DNA of 64,000 nucleotides from Arachnopeziza araneosa (GCA_003988855.1 QYAI01000010.1:310001-374000), one strand, 5' to 3'. Shown: positions 1 through 11,193, counted from the stretch's first letter. Numbers and translations: made by a program. Notes: generated by a model not told the origin, from the letters alone.

Positions 1-764
1 GAGGGCTGTAGTTGCCTGGATGATATCGATACGCTTGGGAATGGGAAGAGGGACAAGATAAATGCGTACCACGTCCTTGGAAGTTTACAAGGGTGTTTAA
101 GGAGCGATATGTTGAGGAGTCGACTGCCTATCTACGAGTGCAATGAGAGTTGTGGTTGCCAGGAGAATTGCCCTAATAAGGTTGTCTCCAGAGGAAGAAA
201 ATTACCTCTGCAGGTCTTCAGAACAGAGAATCGAGGATGGGGTACGGTCTCCCGTTTACTCTACAGTACACAAGCTAATACCTCACAGGTCTGAGAAGTA
301 CATCCGACATCAAACAGGGCCAGTTCATCGACTCGTACGTCGGCGAACTCATCACCTCGGCGGAAGCCTCGCTGCGGCGGATGCGCTCGACGACGTCGCA
401 GAAGAAGGACGTGTACCTCTTCGCGCTGGACAAGTTCTCGGACGCGCGCTCGTCCGACGTGCGGCTCCGCGGCGAGCCCTACGAGATCGACGGCGAGTGC
501 TTTGCCGGGCCCACGCGCTTCATCAACCACTCGTGCAACCCCAACCTGCGCATCTTCGCCGTCGTGCGCGACTCGGCCAACAAGCCCTTCCACGACCTGT
601 GCTTCTTCGCCACCAAGGAGATCCCGCGCTTCACCGAGCTGACGTTTGATTACACGGACGGCATCAGCGGGCGGGATGAGGACGGCGACGGCGAGGCCAT
701 GGAGGTGGATGGCATGAGCAAGTGTCTCTGTGGGGAGGAGAATTGTAGGGGGCTGCTTTGGTAG
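1..764 (+). CDS. dim-5: Histone H3 lysine-9 methyltransferase, DIM-5/KMT1/Clr4 type (5' truncated by window edge)
   Basis: Methylates histone H3 K9 to set up heterochromatin; acts in the nucleus. Exons 1-241 and 289-764, with a 47-nt intron (242-288) containing GCTAATA. The first exon, open from base 1, carries the pre-SET cysteines (GCSC, later YECNESCGCQENCPN) and RGRKLPLQVFRTENRGWG. The second carries the SET core: KDVYLFALDKFSD, GPTRFINHSCNPN (cofactor and knot motif), ELTFDYTDG, and the post-SET zinc site CLCGEENCRGLLW at the very C terminus. Motif order and spacing match DIM-5 of Neurospora closely. The start codon and N terminus lie outside the window. The second exon has a strikingly G/C-ending codon choice compared with the first. 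The tail is convergent with the bHLH gene. Confidence 0.93.
242..288 (+). other. Intron in the KMT1 gene
   Basis: GTACGG donor, CTAAT branch-like site and CACAG acceptor. Removing these 47 nt joins RGWG to LRSTSDIKQGQF in frame, as expected at this place in DIM-5 proteins. Confidence 0.85.
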
Positions 765-1292
765 TTGGAGGAAATTCCCTGAAGCAGAATGTCGGTTGGT
801 TTACGATGCTCGGTCTGAACATAAATCATTGGGATGGAGTTCTAGGAAGAATTCAGAGGCATGCATAGTATCTGCTTGGCGTTGAGCGAGAGATACCCTT
901 GGGCAGCTTAATCTGCCTCTCTATATATTCTCACATGTGATCGACGCACCGTGAGCCTCCTTAAAATATATCCTCAATTCGTTAGAGTTCTGTAATACTT
1001 TCAAACATTCCGTGCTTTCTCTCGCTTAGCACATAAATGTCTCTACCTCATAAGCGAAAAGGGGTTAAGTTTATGAAGCAAGTATTTCGGATTTTCACTC
1101 GCTTCTCTATCTACTCATGCCCATATCTCGACACATGATGATGCGAAGGGTTATAATACACCCACCATCCATCAGATTACCCGGGATGAAATCCGTCTTA
1201 AATTTTCCATCTCGCGTCCCACCTCCCAGATCCAAGAAACTCCACCAACGCCATCAGACCATGTCACGTATACTCCAACTCCCTACGGCACT
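765..1292. other. Convergent intergenic region (KMT1 / bHLH)
   Basis: 528 bp between two stop codons on opposite strands. AT-rich with several AATAAA-like runs; it must hold both 3' UTRs. No ORF or RNA gene seen. Confidence 0.6.
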
Positions 1293-2487
1293 CTAGGTAC
1301 TCAACAAATCTTTGACACTCATTCCCCTCCCAGCAATCCCCGTTCCGGTTCCTCTCCGATCACTGTTTAGCATCAACAGCGCAGCCGTAGCCTCCTGGTC
1401 CATATCCCTATCCCGCTGGGGGCCGAGAGCCGGACTAGTCAGGGCACTCCCCACACTCCTTGCATAGTCATAAGTCGCTGGACCCAGTGCAGGTGAGGCG
1501 CTGAAGGAGTAGTGTCGTTGATCTGTGGAAGTGGAGACCGAAGAGTAGGAATCCTGTCTATTCCGTGAGTCTTGAGGGAGGAGAGCGGGAGAGGCGGAGG
1601 GACGAGAGGATGGCGCTATGGGTGTAGAGTATGTGGGCGAGGGTTGAGATGAGGTGGTGCTGTTATTGGCCATTTCTACGTCCTCATTGAGGTCTGAATA
1701 GGAGGGGTATTGGCGGGGGGTGCCGTAGGAGGCACGATGGTTTGTTGGGGGTGGGAGAGCGAATTGCGAGTCAGTAGTGGGGGTAGAGTTGTTGCGGTTG
1801 TTTTCGGCTTTGAGTTTGGTGACGCAGTCTTCTAGGTAGCGTACGTAGTCAATGGAAGCCTGGCGAGATGTTAGCATATGCATATTGTATGGGTTGGAAG
1901 TGACGTACTTGGAGGATGGCCAATTTGTGCATCTCTCCGGTGCAAGCAGGTATCATATCCTTCAGCACACCAAACTCCTCATTCATCTTGGAGCGTCTGC
2001 GGCGTTCAATCAAGCTGTGCGCAGTTTTCCGAGCGATCTTTCTACCCGCAACACTGGTGGAAGACGGTTGTTTCTTCTTTGGAGGCGAGGCAGCCGTCTT
2101 TCCCGCGGCCTTTGAAGCATCGCTGGCCACCTCTGGTAGCTCTTCTGGCTGCCCACGAGGTTTCATCTGAATAATCTTCCGCGACCTTGTAGGTGGAGGA
2201 GGTAGGGCGAACGCATCCTTATTCGTAGGCGCTTGAGCGGCAGATGATCGTCGACGGATCTTGACTACCTCGCTGCTTGGGATCGCAGGAGATCGCGGTG
2301 ACGAAGGGTGGTATGAGGAGGCAGAGGAGGACTTTGCTGACGAGGCACTCGATGGCTGAGACTCGGTACCGGGCACCGCAGGAGGTGGTAGTTCGAAGGA
2401 CATCTGCAACGAGGAGAACTGCGAACCGTCCTTCCCCTTGAGCTCGGTCGAGGAGGCCGGCGTCGGTAGGTTGTCTGGTCGAGGCAT
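1293..2487 (-). CDS. bHLH transcription factor
   Basis: Predicted 381-residue nuclear DNA-binding protein. Exons 2487-1909 and 1859-1293; a 49-nt intron (1908-1860) interrupts the loop/helix-2 part and restores phase 0. Residues about 152-207 form the bHLH: basic region ARKTAHSLIERRRRSKMNEE with the E-box reading residues H157, E161 and R165, helix 1 FGVLKDMIPAC, then HKLAILQ-ASIDYVRYLEDCVTKLKAE. The N terminus is Ser/Pro rich with a Lys/Arg patch (KKKQ, GRKIARK) that could serve nuclear import; the C terminus is Ser/Thr/Pro rich and disordered. I chose ATG 2487 (ACAATGCC context, MPRPDNLPTPASS); upstream in-frame sequence has only a non-ATG start. The family resembles S. pombe Esc1 and Aspergillus PalcA-like factors, but I do not assign an ortholog. 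Confidence 0.85.
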
Positions 2488-2713
2488 TGTGGCGGAGGGA
2501 CGTGAGGTTCGGACCCGTGCAGCTATTCCCAAGCAGCACAGCGCAATGCAGGAGATGGAATGAGTGGGAACAGAGGAGGAGAGGAGGAGGAGAGGAGGAG
2601 AAGCCAGAAGCCAGAAGCCAGAAGCTAGAATAATATATATAATAAGGTTGGTGGGAGGAAAGCAGGCACTGCCGCAAGGGCAATGGGGGAAGGGGCGGGG
2701 GGTGAGAAATGGG

Positions 2714-2790
2714 AGGTGAGAGGTGAGAGGTGAGAGGTGAGAGGTGAGAGGTGAGAGGTGAGAGGTGAGAGGTGAGAGGTGAGAGGTGAG
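2714..2790 (+). repeat. Heptamer microsatellite, 11 copies of AGGTGAG
   Basis: Perfect tandem array of the 7-base unit AGGTGAG in the presumed promoter or 5' UTR of the bHLH gene, about 230 bp upstream of its ATG. On the minus (sense) strand it reads as CTCACCT repeats, a pyrimidine-rich track. Confidence 0.95.
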
Positions 2791-3167
2791 AGGAAGGAGC
2801 TACGCAGTCGTCGTCCGCTCTGGACTCCGGTTATCGCGCATGTGCCTGTTGATGCTGCACTTTGTCGACATCCATTGTCTCTCCATGATATTTCCCTCTT
2901 GCCGTAGTCGGTCTTGTGGTCGCGCTGGGGCAACGAAATTGTCCTCACCCATTTGCGCCTGGTGTCGCGTGCTTCAGATCATTGGCTGGCGGCCGTTGAG
3001 GCAATGGCGGCGGACGATGGACGTCACAGCAGCCAGTCAGAGGCGAGCGTTGGGAGCACGTTTTCCAACTGGCCTACCCGCCGCTCGCTTAGCTGCTTGC
3101 TGACTTAGCGAAGCCTTTGTTGACTTTCGCTTCCCAGAAGCCGAGACGTTGGTTGATTATACACTCT

Positions 3168-3275
3168 TCTCAAGAGTCATTTCGTTCTCAAGAGTCATTT
3201 CGTTCTCAACAGTCATTTCGTTCTCAAGAGTCATTTCGTTCTCAACAGTCATTTCGTTCTCAACAGTCATTTCGT
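3168..3275 (+). repeat. 18-bp minisatellite, 6 copies
   Basis: Unit TCTCAAGAGTCATTTCGT with a G/C variant at one position (CAAGAG or CAACAG) alternating among copies. The unit is a multiple of three, so the plus strand shows a repetitive RSQESF/RSQQSF peptide, probably not a real protein. Confidence 0.95.
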
Positions 3276-3425
3276 TCCATCTTCTCTTTTGATATCCCGA
3301 CTTAAAACCATGTAGCTAACAGGGAACAGGATATCAACAGTCCCCAACCCTCAGTCTCCCTACCCAATCTAAACCCACACCCCAAACCGGCTCTGGTTTA
3401 GTACACTCATTAACCCCCTTCCCAT

Positions 3426-5114
3426 CTAGATGCCCACACACCCATAAAAAGCCCCAACACCAGCTCTCAACCCCTGTTCCCATTCCCAGACAAACTCCCC
3501 TCTCCTCCCGCACTCAATCAGCCTCTTCCGAACCCAAATCTCCAAACACCCAATCTTATCCCCGCCATCTCTACACTTGTCACCCAACTTCCCCTCTGCT
3601 CGCACGGTAAAGAACCTCAACGCATCCGAGAAGCCCGTCTCCCACCCCTCACTGTACCAATCATGCCGGAACCGTTTCCCGGGGCTCGTCTGGTCCCAGT
3701 AACCATCGTGGCTCTGTCTCGCGCTACCAGCTAGTTGCTGTCTCTGCTTCTGAGCATTTTGTGCTCGGTTCTGGATCTCTTGGATCGGGAGAGTAAGGTT
3801 CGCGGGTGGAAGGATATTGGCTTTCTTTGATTGCTCGACGAACCCCCATTCTCCGCCTTCCATCCAATCCATCTTCCAGGTCCAGAAGAAGCATCCCCCA
3901 GTCCTCTCTTGCCACTTCTGGCTCTGCGCTCGTCCGAACTGCTGCACTAATCCTGGTTTCTCGCCATCGCTGACTCGACTCCAAGTCTGCCCATCAAGCA
4001 CGCAGCTCCATTCTCCTACTACCGCTTGTACTGCTCCTTTATCGGTGACGGAGCCTTCTCTCCCGTTCAGTTCTCCGAGCTCTCCACCAATTCGCCCTAT
4101 GATCTGCTGCGGAGGTTGACTTCTATCCTTGTCACTGAACGTATAATACTTGTGCGTATCCACAACCACCGGATTACCTATCCCCTTCCTTTTACCACAC
4201 CAATCCAGACATTTCGCAAGGTCCCAGGCATCACTCACATAAATCGGCATGCTGGGATCAATCTTCTCAATCATCCCAATAACCTCCTCATACCATCCAT
4301 ACATCCCCTTTGCACCCCAAGCCGCCTCGTTACAGAGTTGAATCCCGATTACACCATCCAATCCCTTGCACTCATTGGCAATACTAGCCAACACCTGCTT
4401 CGCCTTACTCTCCCACCTTTCGCTCCCCCAAAGTTCTGCCTTCCCACTCGCTGAACCCGAATGCGCCTCTCCATTCGCGCCACCAGGCACCGCGTGAAGA
4501 TCAATCAGAACACCCACCCCGAACCCCCTCGCTCTGCCCACAAACTCCCTGACCGCCGCCCAGGCATTCACGTAGACGCCGCTCACGCTCTCAAATGGCG
4601 TGCCACGGCAGTGCTCCTCCCCGAGCGTGAAATAGCCAACCGGCAACCGCACACTCGTCCCCCTGGCCTCGTTCACAAACCACCCAAGCGCCGCGTCGGC
4701 CACGGCATTCCGCCAGTGCTTCTCCCACCTCTCCCTCGTCTGGTCCAGGCCGATTTCCCGCACCGAGGCCGTCACGGCGTCGAGTTCTGCGCCGCCCGTC
4801 GCCGACCCCGGGAACATGGAGCCGTGGAGCCATTTCTCCAGCACGAAGATGGAGCCCAGGTTCGCGCCGTGGTGGTATCGGTACCGGAGGACGTCTTGAG
4901 GAGTCGGTGGTTGGATGGAGGATGGTTGGGGAGCGGACTGGGTGAAGGATTGTTGTTGCTGTTGCTGTTGCTGTTGTTGTGAGGAAGAGGCGTCTTGGAG
5001 AGCCGATCTGGCTTTACCTAGAAGTTTCCTCATGGCTGGAGGGGTTGGGCCTGGGATATCTAGTCCGTTCACTGGTTTGTCTCGGTATTTGAGAGCATGA
5101 GCAGTTGTGAACAT
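3426..5114 (-). CDS. Glycoside hydrolase family 5 protein, probably intracellular (YBR056W-like)
   Basis: Single-exon gene of 562 residues; predicted beta-glucan or glucoside hydrolase, substrate unknown. The GH5 TIM-barrel shows LGSIFVLEKW at residues 87-96, RLPVGYF (156-162), IDLHAVPGG (204-212), the acid/base glutamate E263 in QLCNEAAWG, VDTHKYY (318-324) and the nucleophile E368 in VVGEWS. No signal peptide: the protein starts MFTTAHALKYRDKPVNG, so secretion is unlikely, as in yeast YBR056W. A ten-residue glutamine tract (46-55, CAA/CAG) lies in the N-terminal linker before the barrel. The middle part, about 4450-4870, is noticeably G/C richer than the 3' half. Start chosen as the first ATG of the open frame. 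Confidence 0.85.
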   Translation of the reverse strand: MFTTAHALKYRDKPVNGLDIPGPTPPAMRKLLGKARSALQDASSSQQQQQQQQQQSFTQSAPQPSSIQPPTPQDVLRYRYHHGANLGSIFVLEKWLHGSMFPGSATGGAELDAVTASVREIGLDQTRERWEKHWRNAVADAALGWFVNEARGTSVRLPVGYFTLGEEHCRGTPFESVSGVYVNAWAAVREFVGRARGFGVGVLIDLHAVPGGANGEAHSGSASGKAELWGSERWESKAKQVLASIANECKGLDGVIGIQLCNEAAWGAKGMYGWYEEVIGMIEKIDPSMPIYVSDAWDLAKCLDWCGKRKGIGNPVVVDTHKYYTFSDKDRSQPPQQIIGRIGGELGELNGREGSVTDKGAVQAVVGEWSCVLDGQTWSRVSDGEKPGLVQQFGRAQSQKWQERTGGCFFWTWKMDWMEGGEWGFVEQSKKANILPPANLTLPIQEIQNRAQNAQKQRQQLAGSARQSHDGYWDQTSPGKRFRHDWYSEGWETGFSDALRFFTVRAEGKLGDKCRDGGDKIGCLEIWVRKRLIECGRRGEFVWEWEQGLRAGVGAFYGCVGI

Positions 5115-5551
5115 GGATACAGCCAGAACATGAGGTGTACGTCATCGAGCCCTGTCAGCTCAGCCTTGCCCCACCATGTCCGGATCAGGAAAAAACAACA
5201 ACTTGAAAGGCAACAAGAAAGCCGTTTCATATTCCTAGTATTTATAATCTCCCATTTCGAAGTGAGAATTCAACTAACATCAGTCTTTCAAACCATTTAA
5301 GAGACATAAAGCTCTAAAGTTAGGGTTCTAAGATATAGCACCACATCAACTGGCCAGCGACAAGAGTTTAGTTTCGAACAAGCTTTGTTTATATATTACT
5401 ATTTCATGCACCTGAAATACCATTAGAGGTACAATCAGAATAGTTTATAATCTATCATTACCAAAATTGGCTAATATTTAGTCATCCCATTCATAACCCT
5501 TCATGCATTTTAGTGGTTCCCAAATCGCTCCCTCGATCACAGACTCGTCTC
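5115..5551. other. Intergenic region between the GH5 and P5CDH genes
   Basis: 437 bp: promoter side of the GH5 gene and 3' side of the P5CDH gene, AT-rich from about 5200. No ORF, repeat or RNA gene seen. Confidence 0.6.
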
Positions 5552-7384
5552 TCATTCTTCATTACTAGGATACTCCACTTTCAAAGTGGGATTAAACTCT
5601 TCCTTGATACTTCTCATACTCACAAATCTCGTCAGCAGATTCCAGCTGCCAGCCTTATCATTAGTCCCGCTCGCTCTGGCACCACCAAATGGTTGCTGTC
5701 CAACGACAGCTCCGGTGCTCTTGCAATTAATATAAAAGTTACCTGCCGAGTTTCTTAAGGCGTCTTCGGCATACCGGATGGCTTCTCGGTCTGATGCAAA
5801 GATTGAGCCTGTAAGTCCGTACTCAGATGTGCCATCGACGAGTTGACAAGCAGACTCAAACGCGTCCACGGGTGAGGATGTGTCGTCGTAAACATAGACG
5901 ACTAGAATCGGTCCAAACAATTCTGTAGAGAGTAAGGGGTGGTGAGGATTCGAAGTTGCATAGATAGTTGGGTGAACGAAATATCCTGTCGAGTTATCGT
6001 GCTTCCCACCGACAAGCAATTCAAGTTCTTTATCGTCTTTTGCGGCATCAATGGCACCCGAGAGCCTCTTGAAAGACCCTGCGTGAATAACTGGACCGAT
6101 GAAATTCTTGTGGTCATTTGGTGAGCCAACCTTTAACTTAGAGGTCTCCAAAACCAGGAGCTCTTTGAATTGCGGCCATGCTGATCTAGGAACATAGGCT
6201 CTGGAAGTGGCACTACATTTCTGGCCTTGGTACTCAAAAGCTCCACGCACAGTTTGGACAGCAGCATTTTCGATATCTGCTGAAGGATGAATGAGATGGA
6301 AGTTCTTCCCTCCAGTCTCACCAACAATTCGGGGATAGCCTTGATATCTCCCCTCTGCGACTCCCTTCGCAATTTGCCCGTAGAGTTTTCGGAACACACC
6401 AGTGCTGCCGGTATAATGCAGAGCAGCCAGCTTTTTGTGTGCCAGTACGACTTGAGTGACTTCCTCAGGATTTCCTGGGACGAACTGAATGACATTCTTT
6501 GGCAGTCCTGCCTCGAGGAGAATGTTGTAAAGCAACCAATTCGAGGCGATAGCTGAATCAGATGGTTTCCACACAACCACATTTCCCATCAACGCAGGAG
6601 CGCCGGGCAAGTTGCCAGCAATGGCGGTAAAATTGAAAGGTGTAACGGCATACACAAAACCTTCGAGTGGTCGATACTCCACTCTATTCCATACCCCTGG
6701 AGAGTTATGTGCGGGCTGTTGTGCATAAAGTTCCTCTGCGAATTGGACATTGAAACGCAGGAAGTCCACCAGCTCGGCAGCGGAATCGATTTCGGCTTGC
6801 CATGCATTCTTTCCTTGGCCAAGCATGGTTGCCGCCATGATCTCATATCTGTATTTGCCTGCTATCAAGTCGGCCGCTTTCAGGAAGACCGCAGCCCTGT
6901 CTGCAAATGGTAAGGACTCCCAAGCTGGTTTGGCTTCGAGAGCTGCCTCAATTGCCGCAGACACATCAGAGGGGGACGCGTTCGAGTAAGAGGCAATTGT
7001 GGAGGAGTGGTCGGCGGGATTCTGTTGTTGAGATATTGAAGCGGTTTTGATCTTATCTTGTCAGCCGCACTCTAAGGTAAGAGATACAAATGATATACCT
7101 CTTTTCCTCCCACCACAAGTGGCACCTCTAGGGGCACTCGTTTCTGGAAGCTGTCGAGAGCAGCCGTCAGGCCCGCCCGTTGGGCAGAGCCTTTGGCGTA
7201 ATGATGCTATAGCCTCGATTAGTATCTCGACACTCAATTGGCACGCCGCACCCACGTTTGGCTCATTGAGAACCTTTGGGATCTTGAAACTGGCGGCTGT
7301 CGATATATTGCGGGGTCTGGCCGCGGCAGATCTCAAGCAAGGATTGAGAGCTATCGTCAGAGTCCGCACCGATCTGGTAGTCAT
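5552..7384 (-). CDS. PUT2: Delta-1-pyrroline-5-carboxylate dehydrogenase, mitochondrial
   Basis: Oxidises P5C (glutamate semialdehyde) to glutamate with NAD+, the second step of proline breakdown, in the mitochondrial matrix. Exons 7384-7256, 7206-7099 and 7051-5552 give 578 residues. Introns are 49 nt (7255-7207, donor GTGGGT, branch ACTAAT) and 47 nt (7098-7052). The N terminus MTTRSVRTLTIALNPCLRSA is a basic, Ser/Thr-rich mitochondrial presequence. The aldehyde dehydrogenase fold shows TPFNFTAIAGNLPGAPALMGN, VWKPSD, GSTGVF, the catalytic glutamate E324 in VGETGGKN and the catalytic cysteine C358 in GQKCSATSR. The join NEPNHHYAKGSAQR is typical of P5CDH. Start 7384 is preferred for the presequence; an in-frame ATG at 7543 would add 53 residues. 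It lies tandem and downstream of the homeobox gene. Confidence 0.95.
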
Positions 7385-8299
7385 TACGCCTGGCAGGAGG
7401 GGAGAACCGGGTGGGATATCGAAGAGTGTGGGTGCTATCAGAGACCGTAACACACCTTTGTTTATATTCTGAGAAGCAAAAGTTGGCACTGCGGCTTGTT
7501 TGCAGCTACGATGAGCTTCAGCGGAAAGGGTCGGCATAAGCATGGAGGGGTTGGCTGAATCCCTGTTGCGAACGACCTCCTAAATCGGAGTTGGAGAGGC
7601 GCACCGAAAATGCTTCTTCTCAGCGGCTTAAGAACACTCGCTACCAACTCACCAAGATGGCGACAGAAGATATCACCAATGATTTCCTGCGCCGAAACTC
7701 GGTTCTAGCAGACCTCTTCATGCTAACATGCAGAAAGCGCCTTCGCCACCAGAATCCTCTAACAAATCACCCGTTGAACATTCGGAGAAAGAAGGAGCCA
7801 GTATTCATAATTCAAAAACCTTCTATTCTTTTGAGGGGGCTATACAAAACACCAAGATCCTTAATTAGATCCAACTCATCGTGTCATGTGTCAGGGAAAT
7901 GCAAATGCTTCCGCCCTTCCCTGATCTCCCATCCCATGGTCATTTATCAACACATGGCTAGCCGTCCTGTTTCCATCCATTCCTCCCCATTACGCCCGAT
8001 CTTGTAAAACATCAAGATGCTCAAATCCCCCTCCCATCTTGCATTCGTGTACTTTGGGTATATACTCCCCCCCCCCCCACATTTCATCAACATGATAGAT
8101 AGCATAGATATAGCGTGTATTTATACCCATGCCATCCCCATTACATTAAAGGAGAATCCGACACCCGTTTTACCAAGGGAAGCAGACGCTGAAACGCGCT
8201 AACCAGAGAATTCATGTTATACAAGCTGCAATAACAGGCAAGCCATCGATTGGAAAAGGGCATCGAAATAAAAATAAAAAGCCAAATGGTCAATTGCCT
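7385..8299. other. Intergenic region upstream of P5CDH and downstream of the homeobox gene
   Basis: 915 bp. Contains an in-frame upstream ATG of the P5CDH frame (7543), a run of C residues near 8069-8079 and an A/T-rich stretch with AATAAAAATAAAA at 8267-8279, a likely poly(A) region read from neither strand with certainty. No gene supported. Confidence 0.55.
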
Positions 8300-10385
8300 C
8301 TACTTCTCTGAGAAGTCGGCAGGAGTGGTGTGCGAGAACTGAAACGTCTTTTGCTTTGTCATGTTCGGCGACATGCCGGTGAAAGGGTTGCTGTCTGGGA
8401 AGGAGTACTCAGACCCGTTAGGGTGGTGAGTGAAGAATGGAGACTCATGCTTGAATTGAGGGGAGTCGTGTTTGAACCGAGGCGATTCATGCTTGAACTG
8501 CGGAGACTCGTGTCCAAACATAAAGCCAGCGTTGAAAGGTGGGCCAAAGGCAGGTGTAACTGGCTGGCTTACTGATGAGATATAAGAGGGTCTTGGCATT
8601 TGAATCTCCATTGGGAAACCATCTTGGATTCCGGGTGTGTACAATGGTTCGTCAGGAACCTCAAACTGCCACTGCTTCTCACTGTAGTCCGAGCCATCGG
8701 TCCAGGTGCTGTAGGTCGGCTGCATAGGCAAATGAGCTTGTGGAGTCTCGGGAGGCGATGCGAGCTCTGGATCAACCGTTGTAAACAATCCAGGAACACC
8801 AGCGTTGAACACAAAGTTGACGTGTCCTTCTTCTGGAGAAGCTGTCGTTTGAGCAGATCTGGCCGTCTCGCTCTTGACGAGCGTCATCTGCCTCTCTCTA
8901 GGAGACATGGGAGTTGGGGGTGCAAGACTGCTGCTCAGAGACGAGGATCCAGTAAGAGAGGGTGGATTCCTGAAGCTGTGGTAGTTGCGTTCGATAAAGC
9001 TTCCTGCACTCTCGAAGCCACCGAGGTTGATTGGTGACCTTTGAGCTGTCTCCACGCCAGACTTCTGGATTCTACCGGACAGCACCGGCCGGCTGCCACC
9101 AGCTGAAATGACCCGACGCATTGGAGATGAAGATGGACTGTCGCTCAGACGACGGAAGCCCTCGGCATGAGAGACGGTTCTTGGTCCCATCGGAGGCCGG
9201 CTACTCATAGTCGCAGCAGACAACGCAGCAGGTTTGTGCTGTACCTTCTTGCGCCGGGAGGCAATGTCCATCGGAGGAGGAGATTTGAAAGGGATCGAGG
9301 AAGCTGGTGGAGAGCTGGTGATCTCGGTATTCAATGCCATAGTGTATGAATGAGTGCTATCTTCGGGACTCTGACTGCTGCAGCCGCTATCCGCGGACAA
9401 TGCCGGGAGGCAGTCGTTGGAATGAGCAAGAAGCAGTTGAGACGGGAAGGTCGTCGTCAATGGCTGAAGAATAGTGATCTCCGGTCCTGAAGAGGCAGGA
9501 TAGGAATTATATGGTGTTGGGGTTTGATGCGTCGTCTCTTCTGGTGAAGAATGCCCCTCGGAGACTGATTGGGCGGTATGATACATATCAGTGGCGAAGC
9601 CCGTGGGATATGAGAATGATTGGCTGTGATCGAAAGAGAGGAATGCCTCCTCTGCGGCCGGAAACTCAGCACGATCACTGTTCACGAATTCATGAATATG
9701 CTCCACTCCAAAGCTGTTCAACGAGGGATGTTGCTCGACAAAATCATACTCTTCTGGTTCTATCACATGGGAGTGAGCTGCAAACGTCCGGTTTAAGGAC
9801 TCTATGCTTGCAGAGGAAGGATCTGCGTATTGTGGATTGTATGAAGCGACGGGTGGGGGTGGCCGAGCTACTGGAAAGGGAGCAGAGGGCGCAGAAATCA
9901 AGTGACGGTCGCTGAAGTAGCCATTGCTGCTGGTGTAGGTATCAGGCGATGATGGTTCCGAGTAGGTGAGTGTTTCTTGAGTCTGCCCTGCTTCATATGC
10001 TTCATGTTTCTTTTCTTGCTTGCGTTTGGCGCGTCTGTTTTGAAACCAGTTCTGTTCATGGTCAGCAAGAAATCCACCACGGACCTTGGGAGCCTACATT
10101 GATTCTCGCCAAATCTACAGCCATATCCTCAGCGAACTGTCGCTTGGTTTGAGTCGTTGGCTTGGGATTTTTCTGGAATTCGCGCTCCAAGATGTCCACC
10201 TCATCCTTACCCAGTCGTGGCTTGGTTTCGTTCGTCTTGGGCGGGTTGGGGACCGGGATCATTGGACTTGATTCTGTTGGCATGTTGTATGACTGCGGCT
10301 CCTCGGTATAATGGGAATGCATCTGCTCGTGATGGTAGTGAGAATGAGGATGGAAGTTGGGCTCGAAGTATCCCATCGTCGGCAT
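8300..10385 (-). CDS. Homeobox transcription factor
   Basis: Predicted nuclear regulator of 679 residues. Exons 10385-10098 and 10051-8300; the 46-nt intron (10097-10052) splits the homeodomain exactly before recognition helix 3. Homeodomain, residues 55-111: KPRLGKDEVDILEREFQKNPKP, then KRQFAEDMAVDLARIN joined to NWFQNRRAKRKQEKK, with the invariant W, F, N and R of helix 3. The rest is low complexity: Ser/Pro/Thr-rich, His-rich at the N terminus (HPHSHYHHEQMHSHY), and a C-terminal run of HESPQFK-like repeats. Fungal relatives (HTF1, Pah1, Kal-1 types) control conidiation and hyphal form; which one this is cannot be told here. Upstream lies an exceptionally long gene-poor region, as expected for a developmentally controlled regulator (inference). 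Confidence 0.9.
8426..8515 (-). repeat. 21-bp coding repeats (HESPQFK) in the homeobox protein
   Basis: About four imperfect tandem copies encoding H[E/D]SP[Q/R/F]F[K/T] near the C terminus of the homeobox protein. Each copy keeps the Ser-Pro pair, a possible proline-directed phosphorylation site. Confidence 0.85.
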
Positions 10386-11148
10386 CGTTCGGAAAGCTTG
10401 TGGTGCTATTCAAATTGAACCCACTGGCCCAGGAATCCGGTCAAAAAGTCGGCGTATCTTTGCTCGCTGCCCCCGAGGTCTCCAAGTCCAGAAAATTATG
10501 AGTGGAATGAAATTGGTGGGATAATGAATGATGGAAACGGCAGTGCTGCGTTGGCAGGGAGCGAGTGTTGAGAGCGAACGACTGGAATCCGAGATGACGC
10601 GAACAAGCACAAGTCTCTGATGGCCAAACGAATGGGAGAGTATCGCGGAGGGTGATTAAGAAAGGCCGCCGGAGATGGCGTGGAGCTTGTGGTTGCTGTT
10701 GGGATGGGCAATGGATGAGATCCGGGTTAACGAGAGTGGTGGTATTACTGAGACAAGGACAAACGACTGAGGTGGGACAAGACTATTCTGGAGGAGAGGA
10801 GGACTGAAGATTGAGGTCAGAAAGTAGGTGGGAGGAGGTGGAGTTTAAACACACGGAAGCGCTCTGTGGCAGACTTGTGGCGGTCCCGGCGTTCTCAGGC
10901 GGTCATGACCCTCGAAACTCGAGTTCCCGTGTTTTTGGCAGAGCGAGTGGGGAGAGGATGGATGACACACGGCCTAGCGGGTCGGGTCTCGATGGGATGG
11001 GCTTGGGGAGGAGACGAGACGAGAAGAGCAAAAACAAAGTTTCTGTTTATGGATTGTAAATAATGGGAAAAGATGGGGGAATGGGTGCTTGTTCGTTGGA
11101 AGAGCGGATGAAGGAAGAGACCAGGTCCAGGGCTGGTGGAGGTACTTG

Positions 11149-11193
11149 AGTGCAGTGCAGTGCAGTGCAGTGCTGTGCTGTGCTGTGCTGTGT
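11149..11193 (+). repeat. Pentanucleotide microsatellite (AGTGC)5 followed by (TGTGC)3-4
   Basis: Five AGTGC units run directly into TGTGC units, so a single base change has spread through half of the array. Confidence 0.95.

Larger units (their letters stand above)
2488..3425. other. Upstream region of the bHLH gene and 3' region of the GH5 gene, with two tandem repeats
   Basis: 938 bp without a supported gene. It holds an 11-copy heptamer array (2714-2790), an AT-rich TATA-like run near 2630-2645, and a six-copy 18-bp minisatellite (3168-3275). Translations across the repeats look like repeat artefacts. Confidence 0.6.

Noticed and set aside
3117..3305. Repetitive RSQESF peptide ORF
   Set aside because: Produced by an 18-bp minisatellite that happens to be a multiple of three; no flanking gene structure.
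4461..4982. 173-codon ORF antisense to the GH5 gene
   Set aside because: Lies wholly within the GH5 coding exon; its length follows from the G/C-rich third positions and the CAG tract of that gene.
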